From NCBI GenBank assembly GCA_012799255.1, contig JAAZLQ010000157.1, positions 1-34,021 on the forward strand: DNA of 34,021 nucleotides. The letters are read 5' to 3'. The position numbers were made by a program, and so were the translations under genes. The notes beneath the pieces are model-generated. The model was not told the DNA's origin, made no database searches, and saw only the letters and a list, made by a program, of their open reading frames with translations. This DNA comes from Bacillota bacterium (GTDB lineage: Bacteria > Bacillota_G > Limnochordia > DTU010). Below, one piece after another: positions 16,972 to 24,696 of the stretch (position 1 is the first letter of the stretch; every line of letters begins with the position of its first letter).

Positions 16972-18195
16972 GTGGACCAAGGTATCATCGTTGCCATTTT
17001 ATCCATGTTGTTTTACCTGAGCAGCCTTCTTGGCGGAGGTACAGGGCAGACAGTTCAACCCCTGGATACCCCAATGACACAACAGTCTTATCAAGTGTTT
17101 GGACAAGGCGGAAAAGTCGTGGCAGATAGTGTCACAGTTCGCAGTGGTCCCTCCAACGAAGCAGAAGCAATTGGAACAGTGCACAAGAACACTGAAGAAC
17201 TTATCCTTCTTGATTACTCTCCAGGTTGGTACAAGATTCGTCCTAGCGTAGGACCAACTGGCTGGGTTCCCGAATACTCTGTAACCCAGGTAGCGGTCCA
17301 ACGCGAAGAACAAGATCATGTAATCCTAGGTTTATACACGCCAGGAGCACCAGCCTATGGGAGCTTACTTGATCATGGATCCCAATTGACCAGTGTCTCA
17401 CCTTTCGGGTGGGAACTCGATAGTTATGGTGGACTCGTGACCAATTTCGATCCTGCAGAAATGGGGCGCAGTCTTTACTTTGCTGGAAATCAAGAACTGG
17501 AGACCTATGCCCATCTCCATGTACCATCAAATCCCGACCGGCTGTTAAACAACGCCTATCTACAGCAAAATAGCATCAATCAGCTCATCGGATCGGTCGA
17601 GGAGTGGGGTCTCAAGGGATTACTTGTTGAACTCACCTACTTGCCCGGTACTGAACAGCCCCAACTCTTCGAGTTTCTCAGGACACTAGCGAGTGAACTT
17701 CGGGCGAAGGGGTTCAAGACTCTCTTGGCTATTCCTTGGGATCCAAGTATTGATTACCGGGCTGCAAGCACTGCAGTGGACTACATTGTATTGCAGACCG
17801 CTGCCAGCCTAGAGGTATCGGCTCCTTTGGCTCCCTTACCCCACGTGGAGGCCATGGTTAAGGAAGTGATCCAGCAAGTTGAAACAAGTCGGTTAGTTTT
17901 AGCCCTTACCACCTCAGGTCGAGACTGGGCCAGAACTGGTGTAGCTCAAGAACTCTCCCACGATGAAGTACTGCAATTGGCTGCCCGACAAGGAGCCAAT
18001 GTAAGGTGGGATCCAGATTCCATGTCACCGTTTTTCCAGTATGGGAATGGTCATGAAGTCTGGTTTGAAAACCGTTATAGTCTAAAATACAAACTGGAAC
18101 TGATCTCTAAGTACAACTTGGGAGGTATTGCTCTTCAAGACTTGGGACAAGAAGATCCTGAGTTATGGGCAACGCTCGCTTCCTTAGTCGGATAG
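16972..18195 (+). CDS. Exported SH3b plus degenerate GH18-like protein
   Basis: A 407-residue protein and the only plus-strand gene of the window. An N-terminal hydrophobic signal or anchor (4-22) is followed by an SH3b domain (about 48-105, VTVRSGPSNEAEAIGTV then GWYKIR and GWVPEYSV) that should bind peptidoglycan. A domain resembling the GH18 spore-cortex enzymes (SleL/YaaH type, about 115-405) follows; its end WFENRYSLKYKLELISKYNLGGIALQDLGQ-EDPELW keeps the family pattern. The catalytic stretch that should read D-G-x-D-x-D-x-E is KGLLVELT (215-222), so the acid/base glutamate is lost. The start is GTG 16972 behind AAAGGGGGG. It is probably a non-catalytic cell-wall binding protein. Its 3' end overlaps the convergent deacetylase gene by 12 bases. 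Confidence 0.72.
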   Translation: MDQGIIVAILSMLFYLSSLLGGGTGQTVQPLDTPMTQQSYQVFGQGGKVVADSVTVRSGPSNEAEAIGTVHKNTEELILLDYSPGWYKIRPSVGPTGWVPEYSVTQVAVQREEQDHVILGLYTPGAPAYGSLLDHGSQLTSVSPFGWELDSYGGLVTNFDPAEMGRSLYFAGNQELETYAHLHVPSNPDRLLNNAYLQQNSINQLIGSVEEWGLKGLLVELTYLPGTEQPQLFEFLRTLASELRAKGFKTLLAIPWDPSIDYRAASTAVDYIVLQTAASLEVSAPLAPLPHVEAMVKEVIQQVETSRLVLALTTSGRDWARTGVAQELSHDEVLQLAARQGANVRWDPDSMSPFFQYGNGHEVWFENRYSLKYKLELISKYNLGGIALQDLGQEDPELWATLASLVG

Positions 18196-19152
18196 TAGCT
18201 CGCTCACCGTAACACACTGAAAGCCTCGGTTAGCCAAGTGGTCTAAAATCACAGGGAGGGCTTCTAGAGTCGGCTGCGTAGGATGCATCAGGATCAATGC
18301 TCCATTACTAATTTTGCCAATCACTCGATCAATGATGGTAGTGGGAGCTGGTCTTTGCCAATCAACCGTATCTATAGTCCATAAGACCGTCTTATAGCCT
18401 AACTCGGCTGCAACTGCCACCGTTTCTTTGTTAAAGTCGCCCGCGGGAGGAGCGAACACGAGAGGTCGTTGACCCGTTACATGCAAAATAAGATCTTCGC
18501 CTTCCTGAATGAGCCGTGCAGCTTCTGTGCGGCTCATTTGACTAGCCATACCATGCCACCCCCCATGATTTCCTATTTCATGGCCAGCTTGGGCAATAGC
18601 TTTGGCAAGGTCAGGCGAGTTTTGGACCCACCTACCAGTTGGAAACCACGTAGCGGTAACGTCATTCTCAGATAGTACTTCGAGCATGCCCGGGATAAAC
18701 TCATCACCCCAATCCACATTAATCATGAGCGCGACCCTTGGTTCTGAAGTAGGCCCCCGATAATAGGGTTGAAAATGCTCGCGAGTAATTGAAGGCAAAA
18801 CGACTACTGTTACCAACTCCACGCTTGCATGAGCAGGCGCATCGAGAAGTGCGGCAATAGTGCTTTCCACGTCAACGACTTGACCGATTACCTCTGGTGT
18901 TATTTCCCCGGTTTGCCAATCATGACTGGCATTGCTAGCTTCTACATAAAAACTCTCAGCCAGACTTGCCACCACATCGTAGAGCTCTTCCTTGAGCAAT
19001 CCTTCTACCCGCTGCCCTTCCAGGGTTACCCCCTTTTTTACCCCATACAGAGTGCGCTTAACCAGATTGTGGAGGGTTGGAAATGAGAAAGCCGCCGCCA
19101 ACACTAACAGAATCGCAACGGCCCAAATAATAGCCCTTTTTGTAATAATCAA
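18184..19152 (-). CDS. Polysaccharide deacetylase-like protein, likely degenerate
   Basis: A 322-residue membrane-anchored protein with an N-terminal hydrophobic anchor (8-24). The stretch at about 40-105 (GVTLEGQRVEGLLKEEL) resembles the peptidoglycan-binding domain found in VanW-like proteins, and a NodB/CE4 domain fills about 138-322. The histidine motif (HEIGNHGGWH) and LMHPT are kept. The catalytic aspartate position reads N145 in MINVDWGD, and the arginine of the usual R-P-P word is replaced (FAPPAGDFN). Deacetylase activity is therefore doubtful. The start is TTG 19152 behind AAAGGAGG, which is inside the end of the previous deacetylase gene, so the two are paired in one transcript. 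Confidence 0.82.
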   Translation of the reverse strand: MIITKRAIIWAVAILLVLAAAFSFPTLHNLVKRTLYGVKKGVTLEGQRVEGLLKEELYDVVASLAESFYVEASNASHDWQTGEITPEVIGQVVDVESTIAALLDAPAHASVELVTVVVLPSITREHFQPYYRGPTSEPRVALMINVDWGDEFIPGMLEVLSENDVTATWFPTGRWVQNSPDLAKAIAQAGHEIGNHGGWHGMASQMSRTEAARLIQEGEDLILHVTGQRPLVFAPPAGDFNKETVAVAAELGYKTVLWTIDTVDWQRPAPTTIIDRVIGKISNGALILMHPTQPTLEALPVILDHLANRGFQCVTVSELLSD

Positions 19153-19154
19153 GC

Positions 19155-19925
19155 TCAGTTGCCTCCTTTTCCGGGACGCTGGGTTCCCGCATGGTCGATA
19201 TAGAAGTCTCCCTGATGTAATAACTCTGAAACCTTGACAATCTCATACCCCTGGGCTAGTAAATCTGGAATAAGACGCCGAATAGCCCCAGGGGTTCCTG
19301 GGGCTGCATTGTGGAAAAGTACAATAGAGCCTGGCTTAATCTGGCTCATTACACGATCATATATTTGATTGCTACTTAAGTTTTTCCAATCAAGAGAATC
19401 AACCGACCACTGAATAGTGTGGTATCCCAAAGAAGATGCCACAGTAATAACCTGATTATTATATTCTCCAAAAGGAGGACGGAAAAGAGTTGTCCTTTGT
19501 CCCGTTAGATCCTTGATCATGTGTTCATTTTTCTGAAGCTCATAGGCAATTCCTTGCTCACTCAGAGAGTTCATATGCGGATGTGAGTAGCTATGATTTC
19601 CTATTTCATGTCCTGCTGCAGCTATCTTCACCACATAATCTGGATGCTTATCGACCCAGTTCCCCGCTAAGAAGAACGTGGTAGTGATTTGATGTGTCTC
19701 TAGTATTTCCAGAATCTCATCTGTCAGTTCAGTTCCCCAAGTGGCATCAAAGGATATGGCTACCCGTTTTTCTGTGGTGTGAACATCATAGATTGGCACC
19801 AGACGGCCCCGTGACATAACCGATACTATTAGCGGAGTTCGAATCTTTGGAACAACGCTAATAAACGCCACAGCAAGAACTACAAACACATACCACCACT
19901 TTACCTTGAAGACAAAGACACGCAT
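19155..19925 (-). CDS. PdaB-like polysaccharide deacetylase
   Basis: A 256-residue protein with an N-terminal membrane anchor (about 10-27) and one NodB/CE4 domain. Motif 1 is ISFDATWGTE (the base Asp kept, second Asp replaced by Ala, as in the PdaB type). The metal histidines are in HEIGNHSYSHPHM, motif 3 is FRPPFGEYN, then QWSVDSLDW and VLFHNA. PdaB-type proteins are needed for stable spores and act on cortex or cell-wall glycan. GAGGTGA lies before the ATG. The gene is between the SleB-like hydrolase and the degenerate paralogue, so this is a sporulation/cell-wall cassette. Confidence 0.88.
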   Translation of the reverse strand: MRVFVFKVKWWYVFVVLAVAFISVVPKIRTPLIVSVMSRGRLVPIYDVHTTEKRVAISFDATWGTELTDEILEILETHQITTTFFLAGNWVDKHPDYVVKIAAAGHEIGNHSYSHPHMNSLSEQGIAYELQKNEHMIKDLTGQRTTLFRPPFGEYNNQVITVASSLGYHTIQWSVDSLDWKNLSSNQIYDRVMSQIKPGSIVLFHNAAPGTPGAIRRLIPDLLAQGYEIVKVSELLHQGDFYIDHAGTQRPGKGGN

Positions 19926-19954
19926 GACATCACCTCTAGGTAAATCCTATTCAC

Positions 19955-20566
19955 CTAGAGTGCAAAGTTATGATTACCAATCCTCTTGATCACAGGTTTA
20001 GTTGCCCAATAATCCGCGGCTTGAGTTGTTACAGGGTTATAGAAAAACAAAGCACCGCCAGTGGGATCATCACCCCTCAGGGCCCGCTCAACCGCATCAA
20101 TGCATGATACACTGGCATTGTGCGGAAGCGTACCTTGCTCCACAGGAGTGAACTGACCTGATTGGTGCAACACCTCCCATACTGAGTTGGGAAACCTATT
20201 ACTTTTGACCCTGTTAATAACTACGGCGGCCACAGCAACTTGTCCCTCAAAGGACTCTCCCCTCGCTTCGGCACATACTACCCGTGCCAGAAGCTCCTTT
20301 TCCTTAGCAGTTATTTCAATAACATACCCTTCCTTCTGCGTCTTAAGCGTAGCATGATCTGGAAGACGCAGCTGGGTACCTACCTGCATAGTTGTTGGAT
20401 CTTTGATCTTATTGAGACTGGCTAGTTCTTGCCAGGAAATACCATGGGCGATGGAAATATCATAGAGAGTATCCCCAGGTTTTACGGTATAAGTAGGATA
20501 AGAATCGGCACTAGCCATGGAAAAGAACAGGATCAAAGCCCCTAGAATAATTAGTATATTGCGCAT
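19955..20566 (-). CDS. LysM plus SleB/CwlJ-type cell-wall hydrolase
   Basis: A 203-residue exported protein with a signal peptide (1-20), one LysM domain (about 26-69, TYTVKPGDTLYDISIAHGISW) and a Hydrolase_2 domain (about 95-203) of the SleB/CwlJ family. The catalytic glutamate is in VCAEARGES; other family words are AVAAVVINRV, GQFTPV and ADYWATKPVIKRIGNHNFAL. SleB is a lytic transglycosylase that opens spore cortex during germination. The LysM module replaces the usual SleB binding domain. GGAGAG precedes the ATG. A word AATACTA at 20599-20605 resembles a SigG -10 but I see no matching -35. Confidence 0.9.
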   Translation of the reverse strand: MRNILIILGALILFFSMASADSYPTYTVKPGDTLYDISIAHGISWQELASLNKIKDPTTMQVGTQLRLPDHATLKTQKEGYVIEITAKEKELLARVVCAEARGESFEGQVAVAAVVINRVKSNRFPNSVWEVLHQSGQFTPVEQGTLPHNASVSCIDAVERALRGDDPTGGALFFYNPVTTQAADYWATKPVIKRIGNHNFAL

Positions 20567-20627
20567 CTCTTCTCTCCTAATAGGTTAAAAGTCTGCTCTA
20601 GTATTCCACATTACGACCAGTTTTCCT

Positions 20628-21395
20628 TCAGCGTCCTAAACGATCCAGGAATTGTAAAAAACGGTTTGACTCAATAATTCTAGAAAAGGACACCTTCTCG
20701 GCTACAATATTCAAACTGGCCAGCACTGTGAGTAAAACAACTTTCGCAAACACGGGAAAGTGTAAGGCTGCAAAATAGCCTAGGGTGGCCCCCAAGGGAT
20801 TGGCGCCAGTATCACCCATCATGGCCTTTCTTTTAAGATCCCAAGGCAGATACCCTAACACAGCCAATAATACAACGCTGACGCTTTGGAGAGTTTGACC
20901 ACCAAACAGTAGTAACGGAAAACCCAACACAAAAAACGCTTTCCCCGCTCGACCCGGTCTAAGGTCAAGTAAGTTTAGGAAGTTTGCAGCCAAGGCAATT
21001 AAAGCCGCGCTGATGAGTACATCGAGCACACCAGTGCCGAATTGTGCTGATACAACCACCGAAGCTATCCCACCGCCCCAGGCCTTAAGGGCCCCCGTCG
21101 AAAGAGTACGCTGACTGAAATGTCCTCGAAACCCCTTTTGCTCAGCTCCGCCCAAAGTATCATCTAGTAACCCGAAAATAGAAAAAAGGAGCAAGAGTAG
21201 TGCTAACCATAAACCTTTATTTTCTCCTCCAGACAAAATGATTAGCACCAAGACGGACGGAAGAATAAAAGCAGTACCTAATCCGGTGGGTACTTGTTCA
21301 CCTAAGTAATTCTGTCTAACCTGTCCAGCGTAAACCGGAAGCAAAACTGGTACACTTATGTAGGACAGTACTGCAGATGCTAAGAACCAGATCAT
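20628..21395 (-). CDS. MraY/WecA-like glycosyl-1-phosphate transferase
   Basis: A 255-residue membrane protein with about eight to nine hydrophobic segments and the polyprenyl-phosphate sugar-phosphate transferase motifs: LLDDTLG (the metal aspartates), NFLNLLDLRPGRAGK and MMGDTGANPLGATLG. It probably links a sugar phosphate to the undecaprenyl carrier. It is shorter than true MraY (about 320 residues) and is not in an mra cluster. I use ATG 21395, which overlaps the stop of the glycosyltransferase gene (ATGA) and has AGGGGTG upstream; a longer frame begins at 21425. Its substrate cannot be told. Confidence 0.85.
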   Translation of the reverse strand: MIWFLASAVLSYISVPVLLPVYAGQVRQNYLGEQVPTGLGTAFILPSVLVLIILSGGENKGLWLALLLLLFSIFGLLDDTLGGAEQKGFRGHFSQRTLSTGALKAWGGGIASVVVSAQFGTGVLDVLISAALIALAANFLNLLDLRPGRAGKAFFVLGFPLLLFGGQTLQSVSVVLLAVLGYLPWDLKRKAMMGDTGANPLGATLGYFAALHFPVFAKVVLLTVLASLNIVAEKVSFSRIIESNRFLQFLDRLGR

Positions 21396-22099
21396 TGGTG
21401 CCACCCCTTTTTCCAACAGCTCCATAGTGCCTGTAAGACATGGATCATTTGCTGCCCGCGATGCTTAAATCCCTGAAAACCTCGTCCATATGCCCTGTGC
21501 TTCATGGCAAGTGGAACCTCCACGATTTGAAACCCATGATGTAGGGCACCCACTGTCAAACTTACTTCAACTCCAAAACCGGTAGGAAGTTGGCCGATAG
21601 ATTGTAAAACTTCTGATTTGACAGCCCTCTGCCCCGATAGAGGGCTAGAAACTCTGACCCCAGTTAACAACCTAACCCCCAAAACCGCAGTGCGGCGCAC
21701 TACACCAAACCCCATCTTGGATTTAGCTGAGCTCTGGCCTGCTACAAAGCGAGCAATGCTCATCTGGGCCTCCCCTGTAAGTACTGGTTCTAACAGGTCT
21801 ACCGCCAAAACCGCGGTGTCACCGAGGTCAGCATCAAGTAGGAGGTAAATGTCAGCCGCTACATTGGCTAAACCATAGTTTAAGGCCGCACCCTTACCTT
21901 GGTTTTCCGCTTGATTGAGAACGGTTGTTTTTACTGAAGCCTTTTTCTGAAATTGGAGAGCTAAAGCTAAGGTATCGTCCACAGATCCGTCGTTAACTAC
22001 CACAATTTCCTCAACAAGTTTGATTTTCTCCACTGCAGTTAAAGTCTGGACGATATGACTCTCCTCATTAAAGGCTGGAATTAAGGCTACTATCCTCAT
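21392..22099 (-). CDS. Family 2 glycosyltransferase
   Basis: A 235-residue GT-A-fold glycosyltransferase without clear membrane segments. The start ALIPAFNEESHI, the nucleotide-binding VVVNDGSVDDTL, NQGKGAALNYGL and the metal DADLGD motif are family 2 hallmarks, close to dolichyl-phosphate-mannose-synthase-like enzymes. It overlaps the next and previous genes by four bases each, so it is translated with the SteB-like protein and the MraY-like transferase. Together they may build a lipid-linked sugar for the envelope. Donor and acceptor are unknown. Confidence 0.9.
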   Translation of the reverse strand: MRIVALIPAFNEESHIVQTLTAVEKIKLVEEIVVVNDGSVDDTLALALQFQKKASVKTTVLNQAENQGKGAALNYGLANVAADIYLLLDADLGDTAVLAVDLLEPVLTGEAQMSIARFVAGQSSAKSKMGFGVVRRTAVLGVRLLTGVRVSSPLSGQRAVKSEVLQSIGQLPTGFGVEVSLTVGALHHGFQIVEVPLAMKHRAYGRGFQGFKHRGQQMIHVLQALWSCWKKGWHQ

Positions 22100-22740
22100 G
22101 GGAACAAGCCCTGGGCGTTTTTCTGCACGCCGTAATGTCCATGATCGCGGTTAATCAGACCAAGTAATAAGGCCACTTCTCCCAAAGCAGTGTCAACGCC
22201 GTCTACCTGCAGACTAGCGGGCAACGAATTAAGGCTAGGTTCAACTTCTCCACCCCAAACAAAGCAAAGGTGGGCACCTGTTCCCGCTAACTTCTGTACT
22301 ATCCCTTGTAATTCAGGAGATAGCTCTCTTTCAGAAAGCCAAAATACAAAGGACATATCCTCATCTGCTAGAACATCTTCGATCTTGTCTAGAGTTACTT
22401 CCTTTACTTCTGCCCCTGCTAAGCGCAATGTGGAGACCAACGGACTATCTCCCTTAGGTTCGGAATCCACCAAAACGACAGTTCTCGCCGTTAGTCGGTT
22501 TCTTGAAATGCTATCCCGGAGTTTACTCCACGCCAGGGAGGAAAAGTCCTTTTCTGTTTGCAGCGCCACTAAACTCGACTGAACGTCTTTAAGTCGTTCT
22601 TCTAACTCAGTGATGAGTGAAGCTTGTTCTTCTACTAGGACATGATCAGGAAAAAGCGCTCCTCCAATTAGAATACCCAGGATAAGACTGAAGAACACAG
22701 CCATCAAAGAAGCAAGGTGATATCTAAAACCAAAATTCAT
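22096..22740 (-). CDS. SteB/MctB-like membrane protein (copper-transporter-annotated family)
   Basis: A 214-residue protein with one N-terminal transmembrane helix (MNFGFRYHLASLMAVFFSLILGILIGG), a coiled coil (about 32-70, EEQASLITELEERLKDVQSSLV) and an extracytoplasmic alpha/beta domain. This is the pattern of the MctB family, once named after copper transport; the corynebacterial relative SteB works with SteA in cell separation. The start ATG 22740 shares one base with the steA stop and has GGGGTGG upstream, so a steA-steB type pair is encoded. A copper role is not indicated by any cysteine/methionine cluster. Confidence 0.8.
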   Translation of the reverse strand: MNFGFRYHLASLMAVFFSLILGILIGGALFPDHVLVEEQASLITELEERLKDVQSSLVALQTEKDFSSLAWSKLRDSISRNRLTARTVVLVDSEPKGDSPLVSTLRLAGAEVKEVTLDKIEDVLADEDMSFVFWLSERELSPELQGIVQKLAGTGAHLCFVWGGEVEPSLNSLPASLQVDGVDTALGEVALLLGLINRDHGHYGVQKNAQGLFP

Positions 22741-23855
22741 TATAACCACCCCGCAATTAGCCGTAACTGGAGCCATAACAAGCGTACATAATGACGCCAA
22801 GGAGAAGCGATTCCCACGAAAAGCAAAATAGGGATAAGAGCCGCTAGTATCACTGGGATCACACTAATCCGGGCACTTGGGCGGTATAACTCACTTACCT
22901 TTTTCGCATCTAAAAGTATGGGGCCGATTTTCAGCCTGGTCAAAAAAGTTGACGCCATACCGCGACGACCCTTCTCTAAGAAATCGATCATATTGGAATG
23001 GGAGCCCACTAGGACAATCAGTTCGGCTCCTTGATCATGTGCCAAAAGCAATGCTAGATCTTCACTGGTTCCTGGCGCTGGTACAACATGGAACCCTAGA
23101 CCAAGGTTGGCTAGGCGCTCTTCACTAGGACAACGACCATCAGGATAAGCGTGTGCGATCACCTGCGCACCGCAACGTAAGGCCTCATCAGTAACACTAT
23201 CCATGTCCCCAATAATAATATGTGGCTTGTGTCCGAAAGCCAAGAGAGCATCAGCACCTCCATCAACACCGATCATGATGGGCTTGGTTTCTTGGATAAA
23301 GGGGGTGAGTACCATTAGGTCCTCCTGATAGCCAACCCCGCGCACCACCACAACTACAGGTTTTCCGCGCAACACTACTTTAAGCTTGGGGAAGGACAAC
23401 TCTCCCAAAATCACATCCTTTTCCTTGGAAGCGTACTCCAAGGTGTTAGCGACAAACCGCTCTAGCTCCTGAGATAAGTTGTGCTGAGCTAATTCTTCCC
23501 TTGTTTCCACCATATGCCTAGTAACAATCGTCCCAACGGCAATAACTTGACCATCTTTTAATACCTTCCGCCCGCTAATCTCCACGAGATCGCCATCGTG
23601 TAACAGGTCAAAGATCTGCTCTCCCACATTGTCCAAGAGGGGTACACCATGTTCGTGCAGGAGACGGGGGCCGAGATTGGGGTAACGGCAGGTCAAAGAA
23701 GGGCAGGCATTAATGACTGCCAGCACACCGGCTTCAATTAGCCCGACTGCCCCCACTGCATCAAGGTCTTCATGAGCAATAACGGCTATCTCCTGTGGTT
23801 GCAATACTGTCGCCAACTCTTTCGTGCGCTTACCGAGTCTGACTTTCCCTCGCAT
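22740..23855 (-). CDS. steA: SteA-like protein with thiamine-pyrophosphokinase-like domain
   Basis: A 371-residue protein matching the SteA family. Its N-terminal half is a mixed domain (about 15-180). The middle has TPK-like motifs (MIGVDGGADALLAFGHKP then IIIGDMDSVTDEAL). A C-terminal transmembrane helix (VIPVILAALIPILLFVGIA) anchors it. SteA is a cytokinetic-ring-associated factor in Corynebacterium and is common downstream of spo0A in clostridia. I choose ATG 23855 (GGGGAG seven bases upstream); the longer frame from 23894 begins inside the spo0A terminator. It is followed directly by the SteB-like gene. Confidence 0.88.
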   Translation of the reverse strand: MRGKVRLGKRTKELATVLQPQEIAVIAHEDLDAVGAVGLIEAGVLAVINACPSLTCRYPNLGPRLLHEHGVPLLDNVGEQIFDLLHDGDLVEISGRKVLKDGQVIAVGTIVTRHMVETREELAQHNLSQELERFVANTLEYASKEKDVILGELSFPKLKVVLRGKPVVVVVRGVGYQEDLMVLTPFIQETKPIMIGVDGGADALLAFGHKPHIIIGDMDSVTDEALRCGAQVIAHAYPDGRCPSEERLANLGLGFHVVPAPGTSEDLALLLAHDQGAELIVLVGSHSNMIDFLEKGRRGMASTFLTRLKIGPILLDAKKVSELYRPSARISVIPVILAALIPILLFVGIASPWRHYVRLLWLQLRLIAGWL

Positions 23856-23874
23856 ACCTCCACTCCCCATCCAG

Positions 23875-23905
23875 CAAAAAAGAGACGGTATCAACCGTCT
23901 CTTTT
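23875..23905 (-). terminator. Symmetrical terminator between spo0A and steA
   Basis: AGAGACGGT and ACCGTCTCT form a perfect 9-bp stem (11-12 bp with the flanking A and T) around a 4-base loop. It is followed by a U-tract in the minus transcript and flanked by an A-run on the other side, so it could also act in the opposite direction. It ends 19 bases before the steA start. Confidence 0.85.
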
Positions 23906-23928
23906 AGTATGGTCTTTTGGGAGCCCCT

Positions 23929-24684
23929 TTAGCCAGTACGCTCAACCTCTAAACCTACCAAATCCACCATTTTCGCAATGAAAACTGAGTTAGTAGGCTT
24001 TCCCTTGTTCTCACGTACATAAGGGAAAATCTGATAAAGTTGGTCAATATTTCCCCTCGCCCAAGTTACGTCGATCGCATAACGCATCGCCCGTTCCACT
24101 TGGGCTCCGCTAACTTTGAATCGCTGACCTATGGCTGGATAGAGATGCTGAGTTACTGAGGTCAACCAAGCAGGATGGAGCGAGGCCAACCAGATCCCCT
24201 CCACTAGATAGCGATACCCATCGAAATGGGGAGGTACTCCCATCCGTTCAAAGTATGCGGTACAGATCTCCTTAACTTGCTTTAAAGTCAGCTCCTTGTG
24301 CGGAATAACAGTCGCTTTTCTAATCAATTGTCTAATTCGCTTCTCCAAGATGACCAAATCTACTGGAAGCAACACTACGTAATCTGCCCCAGCATCGGCT
24401 GCCTCCGTCATCAAAAGCTCACCAAGGGGCGTATCAGAAAATAAAACAACTGCCACTTGATCCGATTTCCACTTCTTTCGGATCTCCCTGAGCGTTACAA
24501 ATCCCCCACCTGGATCGAGTTTAAAATCTAGGAGAACAACGTGTGGTCCCTCCCGTTCTATTGTCTCCAAGAGGTCGAAACTGTCACTTGTTCCCCTATA
24601 TTGAAAGTCCTTCAGCCTGCCGAGGTAAGTGCCCACCTCCGCGCGAAAGGTGTCACTGTGGCCGACATGCAAAACTCGAATCAT
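23929..24684 (-). CDS. spo0A: Sporulation master regulator Spo0A (atypical receiver)
   Basis: A 251-residue two-domain regulator. The C-terminal DNA-binding domain (about 135-251) is clearly Spo0A: ICTAYFERMGVPPHFDGYRYL, VSGAQVERAMRYAI, VTWARGNID and GKPTNSVFIAKM match the effector domain that recognises 0A boxes. The receiver (1-120) keeps the phospho-acceptor (Asp53, LLDFKLDP) and Ser83 at the conserved Ser/Thr position. It has Gly8-His9 where Bacillus has the acidic Asp pair, and Leu106 where the invariant Lys should be (VVLLPVD). Phosphorylation control may therefore be altered. AAGGGGG precedes the ATG 24684. It lies 12 bases after the ATPase gene, at the end of the glutamate operon rather than behind spoIVB. 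Confidence 0.95.
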   Translation of the reverse strand: MIRVLHVGHSDTFRAEVGTYLGRLKDFQYRGTSDSFDLLETIEREGPHVVLLDFKLDPGGGFVTLREIRKKWKSDQVAVVLFSDTPLGELLMTEAADAGADYVVLLPVDLVILEKRIRQLIRKATVIPHKELTLKQVKEICTAYFERMGVPPHFDGYRYLVEGIWLASLHPAWLTSVTQHLYPAIGQRFKVSGAQVERAMRYAIDVTWARGNIDQLYQIFPYVRENKGKPTNSVFIAKMVDLVGLEVERTG

Positions 24685-24696
24685 CCCAGATCCCCC

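Noticed and set aside
22741..22800. Longer start of the SteB-like protein
   Set aside because: It would overlap steA by 61 bases; ATG 22740 has GGGGTGG upstream and begins the transmembrane helix.
23856..23894. Longer start of steA
   Set aside because: The extra codons lie within the spo0A terminator and there is a better ribosome site for ATG 23855.
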